Below, piece after piece: positions 1 through 7,148 of a stretch of 64,000 nucleotides of DNA. This DNA is from Bacteroidota bacterium (GTDB taxonomy: Bacteria > Bacteroidota > Ignavibacteria > Tepidaquicellales > Tepidaquicellaceae), in the NCBI GenBank assembly GCA_018266835.1, contig JAFDZP010000002.1, positions 324,419-388,418 on the forward strand, written 5' to 3'. The notes beneath the pieces were generated by a model. That model worked only from the letters and a program-made list of their open reading frames with translations. It did no database searches and had not been told where the DNA came from. The position numbers and the translations under genes are program-made. Every line of letters starts with the position of its first letter. The first letter of the stretch is position 1.

Positions 1-219
1 TTCGGATTCCACAGAGTTGCATTTACTATGACTTCATCAACACCAAACGGCGGAAATTACGACAGAGTTTATGAAAAATCGTTCAATATATACGGTTCAC
101 ACAGATTTGGAATATTTAACTCGTATATAAGTGCCAATACAAGGAAGTCCTTATGGGATAATAATATCAGCGAATTCTCATCTACTTACATGGGAGCTCC
201 TTATAGAATTTCTTTCTAA
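1..219 (+). CDS. C-terminal end of a probable outer-membrane protein (5' truncated)
   Basis: The frame is open from the first base of the window, so this is the last 72 residues of a longer protein. The tail is rich in aromatic, Ser, Thr and Asn residues and ends in RISF. An aromatic last residue and alternating short hydrophobic stretches (SFNIYGSHRF, FNSYISANT) are usual for the last strands of an outer-membrane beta-barrel such as a TonB-dependent receptor. The family cannot be named from this fragment. An internal ATG at 28 exists, but nothing favours it as a start. A strong hairpin follows 27 bases downstream. Confidence 0.55.
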   Translation, partial: FGFHRVAFTMTSSTPNGGNYDRVYEKSFNIYGSHRFGIFNSYISANTRKSLWDNNISEFSSTYMGAPYRISF

Positions 220-246
220 GGATTTCATTTTAAAACAAAAACGAAA

Positions 247-273
247 ACGCTGCCTTTTTTACGAGGGCAGCGT
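247..273 (+). terminator. Rho-independent terminator after the truncated outer-membrane gene
   Basis: ACGCTGCC at 247-254 pairs perfectly with GGCAGCGT at 266-273 around an 11-base loop, followed by CTGATTTTG. It separates the first gene from the sigma-factor operon. Confidence 0.75.
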
Positions 274-335
274 CTGATTTTGAAGTATTTTAACATCGAT
301 AAGAATTTAGTATTTTAGATTAAACTAAAAAAGTA

Positions 336-932
336 TTGGCTGGCGATTTATTAAATATAGATTCTGATGATATAGAAATTATTGATAGTTTCAAGAAAGG
401 AAATCAACAGGCTTTTAATATTCTTGTTAACAAATATCAAAAAAAGATTTACTGGATTGTAAGAAAGATGGTTCTTGACCACGATGAAGCAAATGATATT
501 ACACAGGACATTTTTATCAAGATTCATAGTTCTTTGCATGACTTCCGGGGTGATTCAAAATTTTTCACCTACATTTATAAGATAAGCGTTAACTTTTGTC
601 TTAACCACATTAGTAAAAAGAAAAGAACTTCCAACAAAGAAGTTGATATTGAAGACGAAACATTAGACATAAAAAGCGACGATATGGGTACCGATGAACA
701 TTATGATGAAAAACGAAAGCAAAAGCTGTTGAAAGAGGCTATTGAAAATCTTGAAGGACAGCAAAGAGCAGTTTTCAATATGAGATTCTACGATAATTTG
801 AGTTACGAAGAGATAGCAAAAATTCTGAATAAGTCAGTAGGAGGTATGAAAGCTAATTACTTTCATGCAGTGAAAAAAATTGAAGCTTACATAAAAAGCA
901 AAAAAGATATTAAAGAGATTTTCAGTTGTTAA
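336..932 (+). CDS. ECF-type RNA polymerase sigma factor (sigma-70 family)
   Basis: A 198-residue two-domain sigma factor that would direct RNA polymerase to a small regulon. Region 2 spans about residues 20-95, with the core-binding stretch DEANDITQDIFIKIHSSLHD. Region 4 spans about 138-185, with the helix-turn-helix LSYEEIAKILNKSVGGMKAN. The length is typical of ECF sigmas. The start is TTG; no in-frame ATG precedes region 2 and no clear Shine-Dalgarno is visible, so the exact start is not firm. The next two genes follow within 15 and 10 bases: an anti-sigma-like membrane protein and a Spy/CpxP-like periplasmic protein. That trio is common for envelope-stress sigmas, so regulation by a membrane-bound anti-sigma is inferred. 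Confidence 0.92.
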   Translation: MAGDLLNIDSDDIEIIDSFKKGNQQAFNILVNKYQKKIYWIVRKMVLDHDEANDITQDIFIKIHSSLHDFRGDSKFFTYIYKISVNFCLNHISKKKRTSNKEVDIEDETLDIKSDDMGTDEHYDEKRKQKLLKEAIENLEGQQRAVFNMRFYDNLSYEEIAKILNKSVGGMKANYFHAVKKIEAYIKSKKDIKEIFSC

Positions 933-947
933 AAAAAATACACACTT

Positions 948-1682
948 ATGGAAAACAATCATTTTGACGAGCTGCTTTACAGCCTTCCTGATTACATCTC
1001 AGGAGAGCTTGATGATGAAAAGGTAAAAGAAGAAATAGAAGCGAAACTTCTGGTCGACTCATCGTTCAGGGAAGAATACGATTCATTGAAGTCAACAATG
1101 AATTTTATACGTGAAGCTGAACCGGAGCCGCCTTCTGAAGTTTATTTCGCTAACTTACAGGCAAATATACTTTCAAAAGTTCACAAAGAAACCGAACCGG
1201 AAAGACAAAGTATTTTATCAAGGCTTGTCGGTTACTGGAAAGTTGTTGTGCCTGCGCTTACAGTCTGCGTAGTTCTTATTATTTACTCACAGAATATGAA
1301 TACTCCCCCGCTTCCTTTAACTGAGAATGTTAAAGTGCAGATGCCTTTACAAAAGCCTTTGAATGAAAAAAGCGGGAATAAAAGTCAGGATACAAGTTCA
1401 AAGGATGCAGTTATTACAAATGATAATTCAGATCCTATAGATAATACTTCATCAAATGAATCAAATGAAATAAATTTAAATACATCAAAGCATAAAAGAA
1501 CCGAATCGATATCCTCAAATGATAATGTTACTCCTGATGAAACCGTGAGTTTAAGTGATGATACAGAAGGCGGAATAATTTTCGGAAGAGAAGACGATAC
1601 ACAGGCGCAGTATGATTATGATAATCTATCCACCGATGACCAGCTTGATATTTTACAAAGCTTAAGAGATAAAAAACTTTAA
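948..1682 (+). CDS. Probable membrane-anchored anti-sigma factor
   Basis: A 244-residue protein directly after the ECF sigma. The N-terminal cytoplasmic part (1-95) is acidic and helical, begins like many anti-sigma domains (LPDYISGELDDEKVKEEI) and lacks the Cys-His motif of zinc-binding anti-sigmas. One transmembrane helix lies at about 97-115 (YWKVVVPALTVCVVLIIYS). The rest is a low-complexity periplasmic segment rich in Ser, Asn, Asp and Thr, ending in an acidic tail (about 195-244). Position and topology support the anti-sigma role; the sequence alone does not prove it. Confidence 0.75.
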   Translation: MENNHFDELLYSLPDYISGELDDEKVKEEIEAKLLVDSSFREEYDSLKSTMNFIREAEPEPPSEVYFANLQANILSKVHKETEPERQSILSRLVGYWKVVVPALTVCVVLIIYSQNMNTPPLPLTENVKVQMPLQKPLNEKSGNKSQDTSSKDAVITNDNSDPIDNTSSNESNEINLNTSKHKRTESISSNDNVTPDETVSLSDDTEGGIIFGREDDTQAQYDYDNLSTDDQLDILQSLRDKKL

Positions 1683-1692
1683 TTTTAACTTT

Positions 1693-2145
1693 ATGAAAAA
1701 TTTTATCCTAATTGTAACGATCTTCATCATTTCTTTTGGCGCAGCACAGGCGCAGCCGAAGAAAATGACTGAAGAATTAAAAAAAATAAGAAAGCAGAAA
1801 TATCTGGAAAGTGTAACTATAGATGATGCTACTGCCGATAAGTATTTCGATATTTATGATGCAAACTTTGAAAGCATCATGAAGCTGAATAAGCAGAAGA
1901 GAGATGACATGGAATACATCGAAAAAAATACAGATGCATCCGATGTAACTGCTAAGCTTGAAGAAATTCTTGATCTTGACGGAAAAATCCTTGATAAGAA
2001 AAAAGAACTCTACTCGCAGATAAAAACTCTCTTAACGCCAAAGCAATTAGCTCAGTCTGTTATTTTTCAAATGAAATTTAACAAAGAGCTTAAGAAGCAG
2101 ATAGATAAGAGAAAAAAAGGGAAACGACCTGACGGCGAAAGATAA
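1693..2145 (+). CDS. Periplasmic Spy/CpxP-like helical protein
   Basis: A 150-residue exported protein with a signal peptide at 1-20 (cleavage after AQA). The mature part is almost entirely charged helix and includes the motif LLTPKQLAQSVIFQMKF near 113-129, which resembles the LTPEQ repeat of Spy/CpxP-type chaperones and metal-resistance sensors. The C-terminus is strongly basic (DKRKKGKRPDGER). As third gene of the sigma/anti-sigma operon it may sense or relieve envelope stress; that role is inferred. It ends 5 bases from the convergent TPR gene. Confidence 0.7.
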   Translation: MKNFILIVTIFIISFGAAQAQPKKMTEELKKIRKQKYLESVTIDDATADKYFDIYDANFESIMKLNKQKRDDMEYIEKNTDASDVTAKLEEILDLDGKILDKKKELYSQIKTLLTPKQLAQSVIFQMKFNKELKKQIDKRKKGKRPDGER

Positions 2146-2150
2146 TTAAA

Positions 2151-2552
2151 TCACCGGCAATACTGATCCATAGCATCATGCGCTTCTTTTAAACCAAAAT
2201 TCATAGCTTCCTGAAAGTCAAGGCATGCCTTATCTGATTTTCCGAGACCAAGGTATGCTATACCCCTTCCGTAAAATGCTTCAGCGTAATTGAATTTCAA
2301 TCTTATACAATCAGAATAATCTTTCACCGCCTCACTGAATTTTTTTGTAGCAAGGTAAACAGTTCCTCTTCCATGATAAGATTTGTAAAAAGTAGAATCT
2401 GTTAGAAGTGACTGGTTAAAGCTGGACATGGCAGAATCCATCTGCCCTTTTTGCATAAAATAATTTCCCCTGTTGTAAAGCTCATTTGCAGACTGCGAAA
2501 AACTTATCTTACAGAATGATACAAGTATTAATGCAACAAATAAATATTTCAT
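2151..2552 (-). CDS. Small exported TPR-repeat protein
   Basis: A 133-residue protein with a signal peptide at 1-19 (FCKISFSQ) and three tetratricopeptide repeats filling the mature part. The repeats start near residues 23 (ANELYNRGNYFMQKGQMDSA), 57 (YKSYHGRGTVYLATKKFSEA) and 91 (AEAFYGRGIAYLGLGKSDKA). TPRs are protein-binding scaffolds; the partner is unknown. The gene lies 14 bases downstream of the type IX cargo gene on the same strand, so the two may be cotranscribed. Confidence 0.8.
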   Translation of the reverse strand: MKYLFVALILVSFCKISFSQSANELYNRGNYFMQKGQMDSAMSSFNQSLLTDSTFYKSYHGRGTVYLATKKFSEAVKDYSDCIRLKFNYAEAFYGRGIAYLGLGKSDKACLDFQEAMNFGLKEAHDAMDQYCR

Positions 2553-2566
2553 ATATTGAAAGTTTT

Positions 2567-3781
2567 TTATTTTGCTAAAATCATTTTTTGGGTCAACTTA
2601 CCATCCGGAGTTTCTAACGCATAGAAGTAGATTCCTGTTCCAAATCCGGCCATATTAATTTTTTCATCGTAGCTGCCTGCATTTAAAAATCCTTCTTTTA
2701 AAACTTTTATTAACTTTCCTGTTACATCATATAAAGATAATTTCACATCTGAATTTTTATCCAGCGTAAAATTTATATTTGTAGAAGGATTAAACGGATT
2801 CGGATAATTCTGATTTAATTTGAACGATGTACTTACCAATGCTGAATTATTTTCAACAGAAACAATCTCGGTTAAATTTCTTTTATAGCAAAACGCATTA
2901 TCCGTTCCAGCATAAACTACATTAGCTCCCATCGCTAAAGCCCTCACATTTTGATCCAAAAGACCAGTATTAAATTGAACCCATATGTTTCCATTGTTGA
3001 ATGTGGCAAATACTCCTGCCTGAGTTGCTGCAATAACTTTGTTGCCGGAAGCGGCAAGACCGTTAATAGTAGTATTTGTAAGTCCGTTGTTTATTTGCGT
3101 CCAAGAACCGCCGTTATCTGTAGATTTAAAAACACCTGCGCCGTAAGTGCCGCAATAGATATCATTTCCTAAATATGTAAAGCAAGGTACGTATTGATTT
3201 ATAAGACCTGTGTTAACGGAAGTCCAGCTTGCTCCCTGATTTGTTGAGCGAAACACTCCGCCGCCGTATGTTCCTGCATAAACATCAGAGCCTTTAGTCA
3301 GTAATCCTATTACAGTTTGATTTGCCAAACCCGAATTTGACTGTACCCATGTAGTTGCGGGTCCATCACAAATAAAAACTCCGCCGCCGTATGTACCCGT
3401 TAAAAGTTTTGTACCGATAACTGTAAAAGCTGATATACTGAAATTTGTAATGCCGCTGTTTGTAGGAGTCCAGTCAGAACTAATGTTCATATTATTATAG
3501 AACACCCCTGCATTAGTTCCTATCACTACACTAGTTCCATATAATGTCATTGCATATATCCCATTATCAATTAATCCAGCACCTGAATTTACCCAGGTAC
3601 CCCCATCATTAGTAGTGTAATTGAATTTGTTATTTGCAGTTCCTACGAATAATTTTCCTGGCACACTTGTTATACATCTTACTTGTGAACCATTTGGACC
3701 GTTCATTGATAACCATTGCGTATAGCCTGCTGCAGAACATAAAAACATTATAGTTATAAAAAAGAAAAATATTTTTTTCAC
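2567..3781 (-). CDS. Secreted beta-propeller-like repeat protein with type IX secretion C-terminal signal
   Basis: A 404-residue protein with a signal peptide (1-21). It has about seven repeats of roughly 40 residues around the pattern GTYGGGVFxSTxxGxSW, each followed by N-x-GL; this resembles the BNR/YCF48-type propellers of secreted proteins in this phylum. The last 80 residues hold NYPNPFNPSTNINFTL, a Gly-rich hinge (YDVTGKLIKVL) and a basic end (KMILAK), the classic type A sorting domain recognised by the type IX system. The start is GTG; no ATG lies upstream of the signal peptide. The protein is likely displayed or released at the surface; its ligand is unknown. Confidence 0.85.
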   Translation of the reverse strand: MKKIFFFFITIMFLCSAAGYTQWLSMNGPNGSQVRCITSVPGKLFVGTANNKFNYTTNDGGTWVNSGAGLIDNGIYAMTLYGTSVVIGTNAGVFYNNMNISSDWTPTNSGITNFSISAFTVIGTKLLTGTYGGGVFICDGPATTWVQSNSGLANQTVIGLLTKGSDVYAGTYGGGVFRSTNQGASWTSVNTGLINQYVPCFTYLGNDIYCGTYGAGVFKSTDNGGSWTQINNGLTNTTINGLAASGNKVIAATQAGVFATFNNGNIWVQFNTGLLDQNVRALAMGANVVYAGTDNAFCYKRNLTEIVSVENNSALVSTSFKLNQNYPNPFNPSTNINFTLDKNSDVKLSLYDVTGKLIKVLKEGFLNAGSYDEKINMAGFGTGIYFYALETPDGKLTQKMILAK

Positions 3782-3807
3782 TTAGGAGGATTATTTAAAC
3801 AATACAA

Positions 3808-3815
3808 CAAAATTA
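3808..3815 (-). promoter_or_regulatory. Possible -7 box of the type IX cargo gene
   Basis: The minus strand reads TAATTTTG here, an exact match to the Bacteroidetes -7 consensus TAnnTTTG, 27 bases before the GTG start at 3781. No -33 TTTG is found at the usual spacing, so support is partial. Confidence 0.35.
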
Positions 3816-3933
3816 ACTTTTTTATTTAATTAAATGAATTGAAATAAGCATACTTACATCAATATTTTCACTTGAGGTTTAAACAAGCTTATAAGTATGA
3901 GACTTTGGAAAACTTCTAAACCACCCACTAAAT

Positions 3934-3954
3934 CCCCTCCTTGTAAAGGAGGGG
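3934..3954. repeat. Palindromic interspersed repeat (CCCCTCCTT hairpin)
   Basis: CCCCTCCTT pairs with AAGGAGGGG around a three-base loop. The same hairpin occurs three more times in the island at 21.5-22.0 kb, twice with one extra C:G pair and once with another hairpin inserted in its left arm. It sits in the otherwise featureless 294-base space between divergent genes. Confidence 0.8.
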
Positions 3955-4075
3955 GAATTTCACAATTATAATTATATATCATCAAATTCTTTTTAGAAAA
4001 ATACTATTTATCTTTATCGGAGTAATCAAACTTTTATGTTTAAGGTTTTATTCATATTTTATAAAAAATTTTACA

Positions 4076-4711
4076 ATGCTTGAAATAACCCATTACATAA
4101 AAACTTTTATTGCAGTTTTTATTTTAGTAAATCCGCTTGAAGGCATACCGCTTTTCCTGAGTGAAACACAAAATGTTACTCAGGAAAAAAGAATGGCAAT
4201 TGCTAAAAAGGCGTCGCTTGGAGTTACAGTGATTTTACTATCGTCTTTATTCCTTGGAAGACTTATTCTTGAATTATTCGGAATTGACTTAGCTGCATTT
4301 CAGTTATCGGGCGGGATAATAATTTTTATAATTGCGCTTAAGATGGTTTTGACAAGTGATGACAGTTCAAAAAATCCCGGAGAAGATACGCAGACGATTA
4401 AAGATCCTGAGAGAATTGCAATTGTTCCGTTGGCGATTCCGCTGCTGGCAGGTCCCGGTTCAATTTCAACAATTATTTTATACGGAAATATGGGTACAAG
4501 CATTTCACATTATCTAATTCTTTCAGGAATTATATTTGCGGTGGGACTTGCGACGTGGCTATCATTAAAAGCTGCCGTGCCTATGACAACATTCCTGCAT
4601 CAGACAGGTGTAAATGTATTAACAAAAATTTCAGGACTGCTTGTAGCCGCCATTGCCGCTGAGATGGCGCTGACAGGATTAATAAAACTGCTGCCTAAAC
4701 TTCAGCCTTAA
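4076..4711 (+). CDS. MarC-family integral membrane protein
   Basis: A 211-residue protein of about six transmembrane helices. It shows the MarC (UPF0056) hallmarks: an early NPLEGIPLFL segment (residues 19-28), FQLSGGIIIFIIALKMVL (about 75-92) and a central IAIVPLAIPLLAGPGSIST loop (about 113-131). Members resemble transporters, but their substrate is not established; the link to antibiotic resistance suggested by the name was not upheld. The ATG start is the first in frame. The gene ends 7 bases before capA, suggesting cotranscription. Confidence 0.88.
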   Translation: MLEITHYIKTFIAVFILVNPLEGIPLFLSETQNVTQEKRMAIAKKASLGVTVILLSSLFLGRLILELFGIDLAAFQLSGGIIIFIIALKMVLTSDDSSKNPGEDTQTIKDPERIAIVPLAIPLLAGPGSISTIILYGNMGTSISHYLILSGIIFAVGLATWLSLKAAVPMTTFLHQTGVNVLTKISGLLVAAIAAEMALTGLIKLLPKLQP

Positions 4712-4718
4712 ACCCCAA

Positions 4719-5840
4719 ATGCAAAAAATATTTTTATTTTGTTTTGTTATTCTTTTTTCTTCATGTGGAAATAAGAGCAGTGAAGAACACATTACAAAAA
4801 AACCAGAGCTAACTAAAGATTCATCGTCCACCGAAACAATTACAAAAAAACCATCCGAACAGAATAAAGAGAATTTAATATCTATAATAGCCGTCGGTGA
4901 TATTATGATGGGTTCTAACTACCCCACCAATGCATCGCTTCCTCCCAACGACGGAAGAGATATTCTAAGCGGAGTTAGCGAAGCTTTGCAGAATGCAGAT
5001 ATAACTCTGGGAAATCTGGAAGGGACACTGCTGAACTCAGGAGGAAAGGCGAAGGACTGCGGAGAGCATTGCCATGCGTTCAGAATGCCGGAGCATTATG
5101 CAGAGTATCTTAAAGATGCGGGATTTGATTACATGAATCTTGCAAATAATCACAGCGGAGATTTTGGAGTAATAGGCAGGGAGTCAACAAAAAATACATT
5201 GGAGAGCTATGGAATAAAATACGGCGGGCTACAGGATGCAGAGACGAGTGTGATGGAAGTCGGGAGAACAAAAATCGGCTTTGCAGGCTTTGCCCCAAAC
5301 TGGGGAACATGCGATATAAATAATTTAAGCAAAGCGAAAGAAATTGTAAGCGATTTAAAGAAGGAATGTGATATAGTTGTAGTTTGTTTTCACGGCGGTG
5401 CAGAAGGCACGGGCGCCCAGAGAGTAAGAAATGAAACGGAATATTATTTGGGAGAGAAGAGAGGTAACGTAGTTGAGTTCTCACATGGAGTAATAGAAGC
5501 AGGAGCGGATCTGGTTCTAGGCAGCGGTCCGCATGTAGCACGGGCAATGGAATTATACGAAGGGAAATTTATTGCATACAGCCTTGGGAATTTTTGCACT
5601 TACGGAAAATTCGGATTAGCGGGAGTGCTTGGGCTTGCACCAATACTTAAAGTATATGTTGACGGCAAAGGAAAATTTGTGAAGGGAGAGATAATTTCCG
5701 TCCAGCAGAAAGGGAGAGGAATACCGGAGATTGACGAGACGAATAAATCGGCGCAGATTATTTCAAAGCTTACTCAAATGGATTTCACAAACTCAAAAAT
5801 AAATATTGACGGTGATGGAATAATAACGATAGATAACTGA
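4719..5840 (+). CDS. CapA/PGA_cap family metallophosphatase-fold lipoprotein
   Basis: A 373-residue protein with a lipoprotein signal (lipobox FSSC, Cys at residue 16) and a short Ser/Thr/Lys linker. The PGA_cap domain runs from about 57 to 320, with AVGDIMMGSNYP, LGNLEGTL, NLANNHSGDFG, VVCFHGGAEG and GSGPHVARAMELYEGKFIAY. These blocks carry the metal-site Asp, Asn and His residues of the calcineurin-like fold. CapA proteins take part in poly-gamma-glutamate capsule synthesis in Bacillus, but most homologues outside capsule loci are uncharacterised and no capBC genes are nearby. It probably acts at the inner face of the outer membrane. Confidence 0.85.
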   Translation: MQKIFLFCFVILFSSCGNKSSEEHITKKPELTKDSSSTETITKKPSEQNKENLISIIAVGDIMMGSNYPTNASLPPNDGRDILSGVSEALQNADITLGNLEGTLLNSGGKAKDCGEHCHAFRMPEHYAEYLKDAGFDYMNLANNHSGDFGVIGRESTKNTLESYGIKYGGLQDAETSVMEVGRTKIGFAGFAPNWGTCDINNLSKAKEIVSDLKKECDIVVVCFHGGAEGTGAQRVRNETEYYLGEKRGNVVEFSHGVIEAGADLVLGSGPHVARAMELYEGKFIAYSLGNFCTYGKFGLAGVLGLAPILKVYVDGKGKFVKGEIISVQQKGRGIPEIDETNKSAQIISKLTQMDFTNSKINIDGDGIITIDN

Positions 5841-5873
5841 AACACATTGGAATAAAATTCGTTACGGAGTAAT

Positions 5874-6623
5874 ATGGAAAACATAAGAGAAAAAATAGTA
5901 AACTCCCTCGTTAAGTTATACGAACCGATAGAAGACGTTTACGCCGTCTGGGAAAACGGCTCTACTGCGTTCAATAGATTAGATGATTACAGTGATATTG
6001 ACTTAGCTGTTGAATGCGAAAAAGAAATAATTCCCTCACTGATAGAGAAGACAGAAAAGCTGCTGGAAGAGGTTGTAGGTATAGAAGCAAGATATGAGAT
6101 AAAGCAAAATCCTTTTCCGGGAATGGAGCAGGTGTTTTATAAATTTAAAAATACCTCGCCGTTTTTATTACTTGATATAGGATTTTTAAGACACGGAGAA
6201 AATAAAGAAGGATTTATTCAGCCGGAGATTCACGGAGAAGTGAAAGTTCATTTTGATAAAATCGGAATGACGGAAGTGAAGGAGTTAGAGAAAGGTGAAT
6301 GGGATAAAAAAATGGCTGCAAGAGTGGAGTTAATAAGGAAGCGGCATGAAGTATTTGGTATTATGCCTTTGAAAGAGCTGCCCCGTGAGCAATATGTTGA
6401 TGCCTTTGCTTTTTACTATGGTTTTTATTTAAATACACTTGTTGAACTGCTCAGGATAAAATATAAACCGTTCCGCTACAACTTTGGCTTAAGATATCTT
6501 AAATACGATTTACCGCCTGAAGTTTTTGCAGAAGTAGAACCTTTAGTATTTATGAAAGATCCTGAGGACATGAAAAATAAAATTCACAAAGCTAAGGCGA
6601 TGATTGAAGAGTTATTAAAATAA
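5874..6623 (+). CDS. Nucleotidyltransferase-fold protein
   Basis: A 249-residue soluble protein. Residues 26-46 carry the minimal nucleotidyltransferase signature GS-x9-DxD (NGSTAFNRLDDYSDIDLAV), with both aspartates of the metal-binding pair. The rest is mostly helical and has no second recognisable domain. Similar stand-alone proteins include antibiotic adenylyltransferases and the nucleotidyltransferase half of MNT-type toxin-antitoxin pairs. There is no HEPN-like partner next door, so neither role can be claimed. It starts 33 bases after capA and ends at a bidirectional terminator. Confidence 0.75.
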   Translation: MENIREKIVNSLVKLYEPIEDVYAVWENGSTAFNRLDDYSDIDLAVECEKEIIPSLIEKTEKLLEEVVGIEARYEIKQNPFPGMEQVFYKFKNTSPFLLLDIGFLRHGENKEGFIQPEIHGEVKVHFDKIGMTEVKELEKGEWDKKMAARVELIRKRHEVFGIMPLKELPREQYVDAFAFYYGFYLNTLVELLRIKYKPFRYNFGLRYLKYDLPPEVFAEVEPLVFMKDPEDMKNKIHKAKAMIEELLK

Positions 6624-6624
6624 A

Positions 6625-6664
6625 AATATTGAGCATCCAGGCTAAAGTCGGGATGCTCAATATT
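6625..6664. terminator. Bidirectional terminator between convergent genes
   Basis: A perfect 14-base stem, AATATTGAGCATCC (6625-6638) with GGATGCTCAATATT (6651-6664), around a 12-base loop, lies exactly between the nucleotidyltransferase and the convergent SnoaL-like gene. A/T tracts on both sides suit both strands. Confidence 0.85.
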
Positions 6665-6667
6665 AAA

Positions 6668-7060
6668 TTACTTCAACGAATTAACTGCATTGTTAGTATC
6701 AAAAAAATTTTCGTAAGATATGATTTTACCGTTCTGAATTTCCCACAACATAACCCAATTGCTTTCAAACCTCTTTCCTGTTTCGTTGGCTGTTCCAGAA
6801 AAAAAGCCTTTAACTGCAACATTATTTCCACCTTCAATAAATAACTGAGGCTCAAATATATCAAAAGTTAATGCATTTCCCATACCTGTGAAGAATTCCA
6901 TAACTTCTTTTTTCCCTTTTCTTTTTCCGTTATGGGGAATATCAGGATATCCAGGATCAATCCAGTTTATATCATCGTGCAATGATTCAAGTAATGCCGG
7001 AATATTTCCTTTTTGAAAGTTAGAATAAGCTTCTTTAATAAGCTGAATGTTTTTACTCAT
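6668..7060 (-). CDS. SnoaL-like/NTF2-fold protein
   Basis: A 130-residue single-domain protein: helix-rich start (MSKNIQLIKEAYSNFQKG), then the pattern typical of SnoaL-like polyketide cyclase relatives (DDINWIDPGYPDIPHNG, GKKEVMEFFTGM, FEPQLFIEGGNNVAVKGFFSG, GKIISYENFFDTNNAV). The fold is a cone-shaped barrel that may bind a small hydrophobic molecule; no substrate can be read off. The ATG at 7060 was preferred to an in-frame ATG at 7192, because the extra 44 residues are low-complexity and would run into the neighbouring gene. Confidence 0.8.
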   Translation of the reverse strand: MSKNIQLIKEAYSNFQKGNIPALLESLHDDINWIDPGYPDIPHNGKRKGKKEVMEFFTGMGNALTFDIFEPQLFIEGGNNVAVKGFFSGTANETGKRFESNWVMLWEIQNGKIISYENFFDTNNAVNSLK

Positions 7061-7148
7061 TTCTATTTTATTTTTATTTTTTGTGAATAAAAATAATACG
7101 AACGTACGATAATTTTGGATTTGGAAAATTTTGGATGGGGGAAATCTA

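Noticed and set aside
5110-5547. A 145-residue frame antisense to the CapA gene
   Set aside because: It lies wholly within a well-supported gene and its Leu/Arg/Ser-rich composition is that of an antisense shadow.
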